DNA of 64,000 nucleotides from Colwellia sp. 12G3 (lineage in GTDB: Bacteria > Pseudomonadota > Gammaproteobacteria > Enterobacterales > Alteromonadaceae): NCBI RefSeq assembly GCF_002836775.1, contig NZ_PJAQ01000006.1, positions 62,001-126,000 of the forward strand. The letters run 5' to 3'. The notes beneath the pieces were generated by a model. That model was not told the origin of the DNA and did not search any database. It saw only the letters and a list, made by a program, of their open reading frames with translations. Shown one piece after another: positions 1 through 10,528 of the stretch. Each line of letters opens with the position of its first letter. Positions within the stretch are counted from its first letter, which is position 1. Both the position numbers and the translations under genes were made by a program.

Positions 1-1068
1 TTTTTTAGCCGTAAAGGTAATTGACTCAGATGTACCGACATTATTAGACATGTGATCATAACTAGTAGTTGTAGCCCAACCTTGCTGGCTTACTAATAAA
101 TCAAATTCACCTGTACCGCCAGCTGTTGAGACTGTTATCTCAATATCGTCAGTATCAACATGAATAGAATAAGAACCAGAATTAACACATCCGACTTGGT
201 TAAATGTTAATCGGCCTTCTTCAGCAGTTTCAGCGCCACATAAACCAGGATTAGTGGGTAGTGTTGGCACATTTGGATTTGTATCTGGATCTGGATCTGG
301 AGCGGGATCAGTACCGCTATCAGCGCTAACTTTGAAGCTCACTTCATTATTAAGTCCAAAGACGCTGATATATAAACGACCTGTATTGGCTGTAATTTTC
401 AGTGTTTCGTCAGTACCATCACTAACTGCAGAAGCAATATTGTTACTTCGAGTCGCCCAATTACCCGTATTCACATAAATGTCAGCTTGACCTGAGCCGT
501 TTTCAGTTTCGATAACTAACGGGGTATTATCTGCTTCAACGTCGATATAGTAATATAGACCATTACCTGAAATACATTCTTGTGCATTTAACGTTAACGC
601 ATAGCCTGACAAGGTGTTTGTACCACACATACTTGGCAGAGGTGTAGTATCACCTCCAGTATCAGTTCCACCATCATTTGCGCCTATAACATCTAGCGTA
701 ACGCCTTGGTGAATGCCAAAAACACTCACGTATAAACGACCAGCATTCGCTGTAACAGCAAGTGTTTCTTCCGTACCCGCGTTATTTGTTCTTTGCGTAT
801 AACTAGCATCAGTTGCCCAAGAAGCGGTATTAACTAAAATATCTGCTTCACCTGTGCCACCAGAAGTTTGAATTTCAAGTGCAGTGTTATCATCTTCAAC
901 ATCAATATAATAATATAAACCATTACCTGAGATACACTCAGTTTGATTTACCGTTAATGCACCGCTTGATGCGGTAATGCTACCACAGTCACTCGCGTTA
1001 GCATTGTTTGCTGCAAAAGCACCAAAAATAGCTAAGCCAAGTAACGTTTTACTGACAGAATGTTTCAT
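1..1068 (-). CDS. Secreted PPC-like repeat protein (3' end outside window)
   Basis: Read on the minus strand this is an open frame of 356 codons that runs off the left edge without a stop. It begins with a Sec signal peptide (MKHSVSKTLLGLAIFGAFA, then an ANNANA-type cleavage region). Three copies of a roughly 110-residue beta-rich unit follow. Each starts near a C-G-x-T/A motif, continues with a cysteine then SGNGLYYYIDVE, and ends in ETLAVTANAGRLYVSVFG-type text. This resembles bacterial pre-peptidase C-terminal (PPC) domains. Asp/Pro-rich linkers (PDPDPD) separate the units. No catalytic domain is visible in the part seen; one may lie beyond the window. I chose the ATG at 1068 because a GGGA lies about 7 nt upstream, whereas the in-frame ATG at 1080 has no ribosome binding site. 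Confidence 0.75.
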   Translation of the reverse strand, partial: MKHSVSKTLLGLAIFGAFAANNANASDCGSITASSGALTVNQTECISGNGLYYYIDVEDDNTALEIQTSGGTGEADILVNTASWATDASYTQRTNNAGTEETLAVTANAGRLYVSVFGIHQGVTLDVIGANDGGTDTGGDTTPLPSMCGTNTLSGYALTLNAQECISGNGLYYYIDVEADNTPLVIETENGSGQADIYVNTGNWATRSNNIASAVSDGTDETLKITANTGRLYISVFGLNNEVSFKVSADSGTDPAPDPDPDTNPNVPTLPTNPGLCGAETAEEGRLTFNQVGCVNSGSYSIHVDTDDIEITVSTAGGTGEFDLLVSQQGWATTTSYDHMSNNVGTSESITFTAKK

Positions 1069-1831
1069 TCGATTTCCCATTTGACGTAGTAAACTATGCA
1101 ATGTTTACCCGTTTTTATTGTTTTTATTTACTTTTTTGAATTACCTCTTTAGTAGAAATAACGTTATCTCTACTTGCTAGAAAAGCGCTAGCATTGCATT
1201 TTTTCTTAAAAAATTATTAGCCCAGCTTTTGGTTTGGTCGGAGAAGTATCTGAAGAGAAATGCATAGTGACCTACCAAGCTAAAATCTATTAACATCCTT
1301 ATTTTGCTAGTTGTATTTAATACCGAAAACTTGTTTTAAATACCAAAAATGTAACCTGACACACTAGTATATTGTATGCAATATACTTCACTCGATTTGT
1401 ATTGTACACAAAAGAAACAAGATTTGATCTGCTGGATAGTCAGTTAAGTGGAGAAATCACCCTCTTTTATCTCATAAGTATCTGTTTTTATAAAAATAAA
1501 ACAGCCAAGAAAATTACAAATAAATTACATTATTTTTACATTTTATTGGGGTTATGATGAATAGGTACTGATTTGAATGATTTTGAATTTCTGGGAGGTA
1601 TTACAAAATACCGAATGATTATGATAGTAAGATAAATATCATAACAAGGACGAGAGAGTCACACGATGGGCTTTGAGATTTACTTACACCGCACCTTTAA
1701 ACAGTTAGATAATTTTCTGGCAATATTAACTTTCTTATTTTTTTCATCATGTAAAAAACTAACAAATACCAATAAGACATTTGTTAGTTTTGCTAGAACA
1801 AAGCCTCAATAACGAGGCTTTATTTAGTAAA
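1069..1831. other. Intergenic gap without a convincing gene
   Basis: This AT-rich stretch of about 760 bp separates two minus-strand genes. Short open frames at 1372-1557 and 1666-1812 (plus strand) have no recognisable product, and the second runs into a terminator hairpin, so I do not call them. A 12-base string GTAACCTGACAC at 1351-1362 matches the left arm of the palindrome upstream of the aminotransferase gene at 33129, but the right arm is missing here. Confidence 0.5.
1800..1821 (-). terminator. Hairpin terminator for the small exported protein gene
   Basis: An 8-bp perfect stem (AAAGCCTC / GAGGCTTT) with a 6-nt loop sits just downstream of the minus-strand gene that stops at 1832. 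The T-tract on the minus side is weak. Confidence 0.6.
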
Positions 1832-2236
1832 TTATTTCTTCACTGCTCCAACAGGTGGCGGTGGACTTTTTTCATCTGCTGTTGAATAAATTTTTTCGTG
1901 ACCATGATGGGACGCTGTATCACTTTGCTTTTTATTATATTGGCTGTCTGGTGCTGATAGCGGAGGTGGTGGTAACCTCCTAGGTTGATCCTCTGCATGT
2001 ATTTGTTGCCCGTTTTCATCGGCAATGCCGTGAGCAACAGGTAATGCACTGCGATCTATTGTCGCTACATTAACGGGAGACTTCTCATCTTGCAAAGTGC
2101 TTATTTCACTTTGGCTCGGATCTATTGTTAAAATCTTTTCTGCCTGATTGGCATCCTCATTTGAAAGATTAAGTATTGTCAGGCCAGCTGTTGTGATGAT
2201 AATTAATGAAACCGCTGACAGTTGTAATTTTGTCAT
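1832..2236 (-). CDS. Small exported proline-rich hypothetical protein
   Basis: A 134-residue protein starting with one hydrophobic segment (about residues 7-24), either a signal peptide or a membrane anchor. The rest is low-complexity and hydrophilic, rich in Pro, His, Lys and Asp, with polyproline runs PPPP near the middle and the end (PPPPVGAVKK). There is no cysteine and no recognisable domain. An AGG lies 8-10 nt upstream of the ATG and a terminator follows directly, so it looks like a real monocistronic gene. No function can be proposed. A different frame over the same bases encodes a 69-residue shadow. Confidence 0.55.
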   Translation of the reverse strand: MTKLQLSAVSLIIITTAGLTILNLSNEDANQAEKILTIDPSQSEISTLQDEKSPVNVATIDRSALPVAHGIADENGQQIHAEDQPRRLPPPPLSAPDSQYNKKQSDTASHHGHEKIYSTADEKSPPPPVGAVKK

Positions 2237-2533
2237 AAGAAGTTACCTAAAGTAGTACGAATTTACAGCGACGCTAACACTATTTTTAAGCTACCTCAAG
2301 TTCATACATGGTAATTACATTGTCAATAAGGCCATAATATATATAGAATTACTCTCTTAATTAACATCGAAAATCAAAAAAAGTATATTGTATTCAATAA
2401 CATTATTCATTATAAGAATATAATAATCACCCTTTGAAAAAATAAATTTATTAAATAATAAACTGTCTGTTATGTCTAAAATCCCCTACTCTATCGGGCA
2501 GGTTTTTATCTGAATTTTAAATAGAAGAATGCT

Positions 2534-4255
2534 ATGTTTACTTTTTTTGTCATACTCTCATTATCGTTTTTTATCTATAAAACCTACCAATCAAGCGAAA
2601 AAAAGCAACGTAAAGTTATCCATAGAGTCATTACCCGTGGCGTAAAAAAGCAGAATATAAATAAACAACAAACACAGCATAATAAAATAATTGCGCTCGA
2701 CCCTGACTTTGATAAAAATCACATGATAAGTCGTGTTGAAAAAGCTTTTTTTATTATCAAACAGGCTTGGTCTAAACATGACATGAGCTCAGCTAGAGGA
2801 TTTATAACCGACGGCATTTATCAACGATATATTATTCAGTTTACTATTCAAAAAAAACACCAACGTCATCGAAAAATAGCCGATTTATCGATAAATGATT
2901 GTGAACTAGTCGGTATTGAAGCTGACAAGTTTTTTGAAACCTTACACTTTAAAATTTCAAGTCAGGCTCGTCTAATCACAGAAAAAAGCAATCATGCTAA
3001 ACAGCATCATAAATTACCTCCTTATACTCACTCAGTTGAATACTGGACTTATATCCGTTTACCCGGCGTTAAAACGCGTTCACAACCTGGCTTGATAGAA
3101 GGTATCTGCCCTAATTGTGGATCGACTTTATTACTCAGTAAATTTGAACAATGCCAAGCCTGTAATTCATTAGTAACCTCTGGAGAATATGACTGGATAT
3201 TAGCTAAAATTACTCAGGAAGAAGAATGGCGTTTTCAAAATGCTAAAAGACAGATTAAAGGCGTTGCTGAATATCAAGTGGTTGATGCCGCCTTTAATTT
3301 ACCCGTTATCGAAGATAGGGTTAGCGTCATATTTTGGCGTTTACAAAAAGCATGGTTATCACAGAATTCAGCGCCGATACAATCAGTTGCTCATTCCAAC
3401 TATGTCGATTATTTTAATAGTAACGAATTGAAAAATTATTATTTTGATAACGTTGAATTAGGTCTGTGCGAAGTAAGTAGCGTTGAGTTTGGTGATGAAT
3501 TTGATAAAGTTTTTATTTTGGTTAAATGGAAAGCGAACAAAGTTTTTTTTGATAATAAGGCAAAACAAATTGCCGGTTATTATGCTCACCACTTAACCCT
3601 AATTAGAAAAAATGGTGTACTGAGTAACATCAAAAGAGGATTACATTCGCTGCATTGTTATAGTTGTGGGGCTCCTCAATCTGAAAGCTATCACGATAGT
3701 TGCCAATACTGTCATACAGCTTTTAACCATGGCGAACTTGATTGGGTTTTAAACGACTTTACTCCCCATATAAATCGGGTTGTTAAGTTAAAAGGGCAGT
3801 CATTCTCTATAGAGTCAGGGCCGGGTAAATCTCAAGGTAAAATATTCGATCCCATTTCGTTGCTTTCAGGCTTGGTACTTATTTTACTTGCTGATGGTAA
3901 GGCACATCCCAAAGAAATAGCCTTATTAAATGAATTTTCCAGAAAACGTAAAATACCTCAGCATGTTTTAGACGAAGTCATGCTTGCCGGTGAGAATGGC
4001 GAATTAAAAATGTTAGCCCCCGATGAGGCACTAGATGCTTCAGCATGGCTCATTAAAATGATTGAAATGTGTTTGATAGACGGAGAAATATCAAAGAAAG
4101 AACATGAATTGTTACTATTATTTGGTAAAAAGTTTAATATTTTAGCTATAGAGATAGATATAAGAATTAAAGAAACACGGACAAAGTTATACCTCGACGC
4201 TCAACGAGTCTTAGCACCAGATAACAATGCAATACCATCTAGCATAAATAAGTGA
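2534..4255 (+). CDS. TIM44-like / zinc-ribbon / TerB-like membrane protein
   Basis: 573 residues. One N-terminal membrane helix (residues 2-16) is followed by two repeats of a TIM44/NTF2-like domain (about 60-185 and 258-370). Each repeat is followed by a four-cysteine zinc ribbon: C192-C195-C207-C210 and C375-C378-C390-C393, both leading into a G-E-x-DW motif. Residues 440-550 form an all-helical TerB-like domain with two acidic LADGKAHPKE / LIDGEISKKE loops typical of that family. The next gene, 60 bp downstream, encodes an SPFH protein that also ends in zinc ribbons, so the two probably form one unit. By analogy with Bacillus YdjG/YdjI-type proteins and TerB proteins this would be a membrane-associated stress module. 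The architecture is seen; the function is inferred. Confidence 0.7.
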   Translation: MFTFFVILSLSFFIYKTYQSSEKKQRKVIHRVITRGVKKQNINKQQTQHNKIIALDPDFDKNHMISRVEKAFFIIKQAWSKHDMSSARGFITDGIYQRYIIQFTIQKKHQRHRKIADLSINDCELVGIEADKFFETLHFKISSQARLITEKSNHAKQHHKLPPYTHSVEYWTYIRLPGVKTRSQPGLIEGICPNCGSTLLLSKFEQCQACNSLVTSGEYDWILAKITQEEEWRFQNAKRQIKGVAEYQVVDAAFNLPVIEDRVSVIFWRLQKAWLSQNSAPIQSVAHSNYVDYFNSNELKNYYFDNVELGLCEVSSVEFGDEFDKVFILVKWKANKVFFDNKAKQIAGYYAHHLTLIRKNGVLSNIKRGLHSLHCYSCGAPQSESYHDSCQYCHTAFNHGELDWVLNDFTPHINRVVKLKGQSFSIESGPGKSQGKIFDPISLLSGLVLILLADGKAHPKEIALLNEFSRKRKIPQHVLDEVMLAGENGELKMLAPDEALDASAWLIKMIEMCLIDGEISKKEHELLLLFGKKFNILAIEIDIRIKETRTKLYLDAQRVLAPDNNAIPSSINK

Positions 4256-4315
4256 GCACTTTCTTAGAAGAATTGGTATAAGTTAACTCAACAGTGATAA
4301 ATACTCGGAGTACCT

Positions 4316-5377
4316 ATGGATATAATTGATCGCGTAAAATACGATGGTCCCAGTGATGTTTTTGCTTGGCGTTGGCCTCATGATGGCTTAGTTTGGGGCA
4401 CTCAAGTTATTGTTAATCAAGCTCAACAAGCGGTATTTTACAAAGATGGTAAAGCGCTAGACGTATTAGAGCCTGGTCGCCATACCTTAAAGTCTGCGAA
4501 TATTCCGCTGCTTGAACATATCGTCAATATTCCCTTTGGTAATCAAACCCCTTTTGCCGCCGAAATATACTTTGTTAATAAAGCAGTAAACTTAGATATG
4601 AAATGGGGTACGCAAGAGCCGATACCTGTTTTAGACCCTGTTTATAAAGTGCTAGTACCCGTGAGAGCTTTCGGCCAATTTGGTATGAAAATCATTGATG
4701 CTAAAAAGTTCGTTGCAGAGCTAGTTGGCACCGTTGATGAATTTGATGCTCAGCAAGTTTGCGATTATTTTCGTGGCCATTTAATGAGTCGTATTAAAGA
4801 CTTCATTTCCGCTAAAATTATTAACGACGGAGTTTCTATTTTAACGATAAGCAGCCAACTTAATGAAATGTCAGCAGCATTGAAACATGATATTAGTGCT
4901 GAATTTAACCGTTTTGGTATTGAAATTGTTAACTTTTATTTAAGCTCAATCAATGTGCCACAAGACGATGATAGTGTGGTCAGATTAAAAGAAATGTTAG
5001 CTAAAAAAGCCGAGTTTGATCTTTATGGTGAAGATTACAATACCGTGAAAACTTTCGATGTTGCCGAAAAAGCGGCATCCAATGAATCTGAAGGTAATGT
5101 TGCTGGCGCCGGCGTAGGTATGGGAGTTGGTATGGGTATTGGCAATCAAATGATGAATATGAATGCTGATATGATGGACAGTGGCAAAGCCACTAAACCG
5201 TTGCATACAAACGACACCAGTACGTGTTGTTCATGTCAGAAAACATTAGCTGCAGGTGTTAAATTTTGTCCTGATTGTGGTACCGAGCAGGTTAAAAAAC
5301 GTCAATATTGTACAGGTTGTGGGTGTAACACACCTGAATCTGCAAATTTTTGCCCTGATTGTGGCAAAAAACAATAA
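4316..5377 (+). CDS. SPFH-domain protein with C-terminal double zinc ribbon
   Basis: 353 residues. Residues about 15-235 form an SPFH/stomatin-type domain of the COG4260 class, with conserved text such as EVIVNQAQQAVFYKDGKAL near the start and a long amphipathic helix before residue 240. A Gly/Met-rich linker (about 258-285) connects to two C-terminal zinc ribbons (CCSCQ...CPDCG and CTGCG...CPDCG). There is no transmembrane helix, so it is probably peripheral at the inner membrane. It lies 60 bp after the TIM44/TerB gene, in the same direction, and a convergent hairpin follows. Related Bacillus YdjI proteins act with PspA-type proteins at the membrane. No pspA gene is next door here. Confidence 0.75.
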   Translation: MDIIDRVKYDGPSDVFAWRWPHDGLVWGTQVIVNQAQQAVFYKDGKALDVLEPGRHTLKSANIPLLEHIVNIPFGNQTPFAAEIYFVNKAVNLDMKWGTQEPIPVLDPVYKVLVPVRAFGQFGMKIIDAKKFVAELVGTVDEFDAQQVCDYFRGHLMSRIKDFISAKIINDGVSILTISSQLNEMSAALKHDISAEFNRFGIEIVNFYLSSINVPQDDDSVVRLKEMLAKKAEFDLYGEDYNTVKTFDVAEKAASNESEGNVAGAGVGMGVGMGIGNQMMNMNADMMDSGKATKPLHTNDTSTCCSCQKTLAAGVKFCPDCGTEQVKKRQYCTGCGCNTPESANFCPDCGKKQ

Positions 5378-5409
5378 ATTATCCTCATCAATAATCCATT
5401 AAAGACTTA

Positions 5410-5439
5410 TGCTGGTTGAAAGATTTTTTTCAACCAGCA
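5410..5439. terminator. Hairpin between convergent genes
   Basis: A 12-bp perfect stem (TGCTGGTTGAAA / TTTCAACCAGCA) with a 6-nt loop lies between the SPFH gene (plus) and the LysR gene (minus). It could terminate both. Confidence 0.6.
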
Positions 5440-5456
5440 CGGAAAACCCTCTCAGA

Positions 5457-6323
5457 TTAAAGTAACTGTTCAGCCAAATAGTCCACAAGTAGTCTTATTT
5501 TGGGCGATAAATGGCGATTTTGAGGATAAACTGCCCATATACCTTCATCAGGCGCACGATAATTATCTAATACCGTCACCAGGTCACCACTTTGTATATA
5601 TTGCTCTACATAATAATCAGGTAATTGCACTATACCTAAGCCTTTCAGAGCCGCATCGGTCAAACTGTAGCCATTGTTGTATCGCAACCTACCCGTTACG
5701 CGGAGACTTTTTTCTCGGCCTGACTCCCTAAAGTGCCAATAGTCTAACGTGCCCAACAAACAACTGTGCTTATTAAGCTCTGATATTGAATGGGGTATAC
5801 CATGCTTGTTTAGATAATCTGGCGATGCACAAACATAGTTTGCTCTTTTACCGAGCTTTTTTGCCATCATGGTAGAGTCACTTAACTTACCAAGACGAAT
5901 AGCTAAATCATAACCATCTTCCACTATGTCAACCTGTCGATTACTTAAGTAAGCGGATACTTCAACATCGCTATATTGCTTTATGAAATTATTTACTAAG
6001 GGTAATATTTGCTTCTCACCGTAAGCGACAGGGGCTGTTAACTTAATTTTGCCTTGAGGTTTAGATTGTAAATTCGTAATTGCACGCTCTGCCGCATCCA
6101 GACCATCGAGCACGCTGCGACAGTGTTGATAAAAAACACGCCCCTCTTCCGTTAAGGAGACTTTGCGTGTGGTACGATAAAATAATTTGATATTAAGCCG
6201 TTTTTCTAGCGCACTTACCTGACGACTGACTTGGGCTGTTGAAATCGCCATTTTTTTTGAGGCTAAGGTAAAGCTCTCATTTTCAGCAACGTAAACAAAT
6301 TCGCTAATACCATCCCACTGCAT
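5457..6323 (-). CDS. LysR-family transcriptional regulator
   Basis: 288 residues, the usual LysR length. The N-terminal winged helix-turn-helix spans about residues 4-62 (FTLASKKMAISTAQVSRQVSALEKRL). The type 2 periplasmic-binding-like effector domain covers about 90-285. It is transcribed away from the SMR transporter and the frmA-fghA genes, with a 171-bp shared upstream region that contains an inverted repeat. That layout suggests it controls the divergent genes, but the inducer is not known from sequence. Confidence 0.88.
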   Translation of the reverse strand: MQWDGISEFVYVAENESFTLASKKMAISTAQVSRQVSALEKRLNIKLFYRTTRKVSLTEEGRVFYQHCRSVLDGLDAAERAITNLQSKPQGKIKLTAPVAYGEKQILPLVNNFIKQYSDVEVSAYLSNRQVDIVEDGYDLAIRLGKLSDSTMMAKKLGKRANYVCASPDYLNKHGIPHSISELNKHSCLLGTLDYWHFRESGREKSLRVTGRLRYNNGYSLTDAALKGLGIVQLPDYYVEQYIQSGDLVTVLDNYRAPDEGIWAVYPQNRHLSPKIRLLVDYLAEQLL

Positions 6324-6418
6324 GATTATTACCTATATGTACAAGTGATTTTCCAAATCAGTATATTATCATTTATTTAGAAACAAATATAATAGCATCC
6401 ATCAAGAAAACGCGCTGC

Positions 6419-6447
6419 GAGTAAGTCAAGCCATGTATGACTCACTC
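6419..6447. promoter_or_regulatory. Inverted repeat, candidate LysR operator
   Basis: The arms GAGTAAGTCA and TGACTCACTC pair 9 of 10 bases around a 9-bp centre. The site sits between the divergent LysR and SMR genes, about 50 bp before the SMR start. Position and symmetry suit a LysR-type site; the assignment is inference. Confidence 0.4.
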
Positions 6448-6494
6448 AGCATTGGCAGGCAGCAATAGTTTGCATAACAGTATAGGAAGTAAAT

Positions 6495-6821
6495 ATGAGT
6501 TGGTTATTCCTTTTTTTAGGTGTCGCTGCAGAAGCAATGTCTCATGTAGCATTAAAAGAAACTGATGGTTTTACTAAACCCCTAGCAAGCGCTTTAGTAT
6601 TACTCGGGCATTTAGCCGCATTCATGTTTTTAGGACAAGCAATGAAAGGCATGCCTATTGGTATCGTCCATGCACTTTGGGCAGGACTAGCTATTATTAC
6701 TGTGACTTTATTGTCTGCCGTTATTTACCGCCAGCACCTTGATTTAACCACATGGCTTGGCATGGGATTGGTTGCAATAGGAATTGCCACCATTAACCTT
6801 TCTCAAGGGCATAACCATTAA
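6495..6821 (+). CDS. SMR-family small multidrug-type transporter
   Basis: 108 residues with four predicted membrane helices. The conserved membrane-embedded glutamate is E13 (AAEAMS), equivalent to E14 of EmrE. The protein ends in GHNH, a short His-containing tail. The family exports small cations such as quaternary amines or guanidinium by proton antiport as an antiparallel dimer. It lies between a LysR gene and the formaldehyde detoxification genes and may belong to the same regulon, though about 210 bp separate it from frmA. Confidence 0.85.
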   Translation: MSWLFLFLGVAAEAMSHVALKETDGFTKPLASALVLLGHLAAFMFLGQAMKGMPIGIVHALWAGLAIITVTLLSAVIYRQHLDLTTWLGMGLVAIGIATINLSQGHNH

Positions 6822-7005
6822 CGTGAATGACTTAACGTATAATCGTTTAAAAAATCATAACCAAATGAATTTACTGGTAATAATTCAATTACGATTATTA
6901 CCAAGCAGTAAAAGTGAATTACGTATTAGACGTATTATCATGTTTAAATAAATAACGTAGACTAGGCTAAAATGTAGCATGGTTGTCTGCGCTATAAACC
7001 CATAA

Positions 7006-8166
<1,161 letters not shown>

Positions 8167-8263
8167 CATCCATTTCAATCAATAACACTATTCCATCGTA
8201 ATAAGTAGTCCGTTACCCCTTTCATACCATAAATGAACAGGGGTAACATCTTGAGGTTTTACC

Positions 8264-9115
8264 ATGACAATTGCTCCTTTAATTGAAAATGTAAGCATGA
8301 ACAAAAGTTTTGGTGGCTGGCATAAGCAATATAGCCACCAATCCACAACGTTAAATTGCGCTATGCGCTTTGCTATTTACTTGCCTCCACACGTATCAAC
8401 TGGAGAAAAAGTTCCGGTATTGTATTGGCTTTCAGGCCTTACCTGCACCGATGAAAATTTTATGCAAAAAGCAGGCGCACTGCGTATGGCTGCCGAGTTA
8501 GGTATTGCCATTGTTGCACCTGATACTAGCCCTAGAGGTGAAGAGGTCGCTAATGATGACGGTTATGATTTAGGTCAAGGTGCAGGCTTTTATGTGAATG
8601 CTACGCAAGCCCCTTGGAATCGTCATTTCCACATGTACGATTACGTGGTTAATGAATTGCCGCAGATAATTGAAGCGACGTTCCCGGTATCAGATAAACG
8701 CGCCATTAGCGGACATTCGATGGGCGGACATGGCGCATTGACTATTGCCATGTTAAATCCTGAACGCTATAGCTCAATGTCGGCGTTTAGCCCAATTTGT
8801 AATCCTGTGAATGCGCCTTGGGGTAAAAAGGCTTTTAGCGCTTACCTAGGTAAAGACAAAGCAACTTGGCTTAATCATGATGCAAGTGAGTTAATGCGAC
8901 AAGCAACCGTGCTTGTTCCAGCGAAAGTTGACCAAGGTCTAGCTGATGACTTTCTAACTGAGCAGTTAAAACCTGAATCTTTAGAAGTGGCAGCAAAAGC
9001 CAGCAACTATCCATTAGATCTTCGCCTGCATGATGGTTATGACCACAGCTACTATTTTATCTCAGCATTTATTGAAGAGCATCTGCGCTTTCACGCCGAG
9101 CACTTAAGTAAGTAA
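8264..9115 (+). CDS. fghA: S-formylglutathione hydrolase
   Basis: 283 residues, esterase-D family alpha/beta hydrolase. It hydrolyses S-formylglutathione to formate and glutathione, the step after FrmA. The nucleophile elbow GHSMGGHG is clear. The oxyanion and acid regions (YWLSGLTCTDENF, and DHSYYF carrying the C-terminal His) match the family. It is transcribed with frmA and closed by a strong terminator. A TTGAGG precedes the ATG. Confidence 0.95.
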   Translation: MTIAPLIENVSMNKSFGGWHKQYSHQSTTLNCAMRFAIYLPPHVSTGEKVPVLYWLSGLTCTDENFMQKAGALRMAAELGIAIVAPDTSPRGEEVANDDGYDLGQGAGFYVNATQAPWNRHFHMYDYVVNELPQIIEATFPVSDKRAISGHSMGGHGALTIAMLNPERYSSMSAFSPICNPVNAPWGKKAFSAYLGKDKATWLNHDASELMRQATVLVPAKVDQGLADDFLTEQLKPESLEVAAKASNYPLDLRLHDGYDHSYYFISAFIEEHLRFHAEHLSK

Positions 9116-9119
9116 TGAC

Positions 9120-9153
9120 AACTGCCGTCTAACTATTAGACGGCAGTTTTTTG
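9120..9153 (+). terminator. Rho-independent terminator after fghA
   Basis: A 13-bp perfect stem (AACTGCCGTCTAA / TTAGACGGCAGTT) with a 3-nt loop and a run of T on the plus strand, 5 bp after the fghA stop. Confidence 0.9.
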
Positions 9154-9217
9154 TACAGACTTATTATAAATTCCAATCATCGTTGTCGATCTTAAGCGGA
9201 AAATAAAGTGGTAATCG

Positions 9218-10528
9218 TTATTCTATGTATGATTTTATACAATCACGCCCTGCATCTTTTGCCAAATACATAGCGTCATCAGCATTTTTAATCAAACTCG
9301 CTTGATTGAGTGTTTGGTTGGGTATTACACATGCAACACCTGCACTTACCGTTATGATATTACTCGCACTAGAAAATGCATGAGGAATACGCTTGGCTTT
9401 AATTCGAGCAAGTAACTCTTCTCCTATATGCAAAGCACCTTGCCTATCCGTGTCAGGTAATAATAAGATAAATTCTTCTCCGCCGTACCTTGCCACTAAA
9501 TCATTAGGTCGCGATAGGCTCTCGCTAATGACCTTTGCGATGGCTTGTAAGGTTTCATCTCCAAGCTGATGCCCGTAGTTATCGTTATAGGGTTTAAAAT
9601 AATCAATATCAATCATTATGATTGATATATGTTTTTGGTTTCGTATGGCGCTTAACCATTGAGTATCATAAAACTGTGTAAACTGTCTTCGATTAGCAAT
9701 ACCGGTTAAAGGATCAATAGTCGCAAGTTTTAATAATTCCTCTTGCATGTTTTTACGATGAGAAACTTCCAAACTCAAAATTTCATTAACCCTTGCAGAC
9801 TGTTTATGACTTCTGCGTAAACCTTGTAAAACAAAAGCAATACAGAGTAAGCTAATGAGTAAAGTGCATATCAAAAGATAGGCTGTCCGAGATACCATGT
9901 TATTAGCAAGAAGAGTAGAAGCTTCAATTGGTACAATAACTTCAAGAATGCCACGTAAATCACCTACCTTCCAATCATTTTTGGGCGTGCTAGGATGATG
10001 GTTATGGCAATGAACACAATCATTTTTCATTAAATCAGCTGAGGCAAAACGTAGAAATTTACTTTTTCCAATAACCTCTACCCTGAAGTAAGGTCGTTCC
10101 GCATTTTTTTGTAATGCTTGCCATGCATCTTGAGAGAATTCATCACTAAGGCCACCAGTAACTGATCGCCATGGAAAAGGAAATGGGCTATATAATTTGC
10201 TTTCTATACCTAATTTTTTAGTATGTAAACGGTCAGCAACTAGTATTGTTAACGTAGCAGGCAATGGTATAGCATTTAACTTTTCTTTATAGTCATGGCT
10301 AATAACCAAACCATTCTTTTGTGCCGTTAGGACAACTTCTGAAGTATATAATGAACGAAATTCACTTAACACTTTGGTAAAAGCACGGGCGCTTTGTATC
10401 GCGGTCTCTTTTACTTGTTCGTCTGCAAGTTCTTTTAAGTGAATAATAGTAATAGTTAAGCCTGCGGTAAATATTATGAATAATACCGCTATCGTATGCT
10501 TAAAAATAAATCTATATAGTGCTCTCAT
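9218..10528 (-). CDS. Diguanylate cyclase with heme-type Tll0287-like sensor domain
   Basis: 436 residues. There are membrane helices at about 11-30 and 214-236. The periplasmic part between them is a Tll0287-like (DUF3365) domain with PLP-ATLT and SPFPFPWR motifs and a CVHCH heme-c attachment site at 171-175. A cytoplasmic GGDEF domain follows (about 270-430) with an intact YGGEEF signature, so it should make cyclic di-GMP. The heme site suggests redox, oxygen or NO sensing. The same sensor domain is found at 52947, fused to a histidine kinase instead. Confidence 0.88.
   Translation of the reverse strand: MRALYRFIFKHTIAVLFIIFTAGLTITIIHLKELADEQVKETAIQSARAFTKVLSEFRSLYTSEVVLTAQKNGLVISHDYKEKLNAIPLPATLTILVADRLHTKKLGIESKLYSPFPFPWRSVTGGLSDEFSQDAWQALQKNAERPYFRVEVIGKSKFLRFASADLMKNDCVHCHNHHPSTPKNDWKVGDLRGILEVIVPIEASTLLANNMVSRTAYLLICTLLISLLCIAFVLQGLRRSHKQSARVNEILSLEVSHRKNMQEELLKLATIDPLTGIANRRQFTQFYDTQWLSAIRNQKHISIIMIDIDYFKPYNDNYGHQLGDETLQAIAKVISESLSRPNDLVARYGGEEFILLLPDTDRQGALHIGEELLARIKAKRIPHAFSSASNIITVSAGVACVIPNQTLNQASLIKNADDAMYLAKDAGRDCIKSYIE

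Noticed and set aside
1351-1362. GTAACCTGACAC identical to the left arm of the palindrome at 33129
   Set aside because: The right arm is absent and no glyoxylate gene is near, so probably chance or a decayed site.
1372-1557. Small plus-strand open frame of 61 codons
   Set aside because: No ribosome binding site, low-complexity AT-rich translation, no recognisable product.
1666-1812. 48-codon plus-strand frame MGFEIYLHRTF...
   Set aside because: It has a possible AAGGA upstream but runs into the terminator hairpin of the opposite gene and has no recognisable features.
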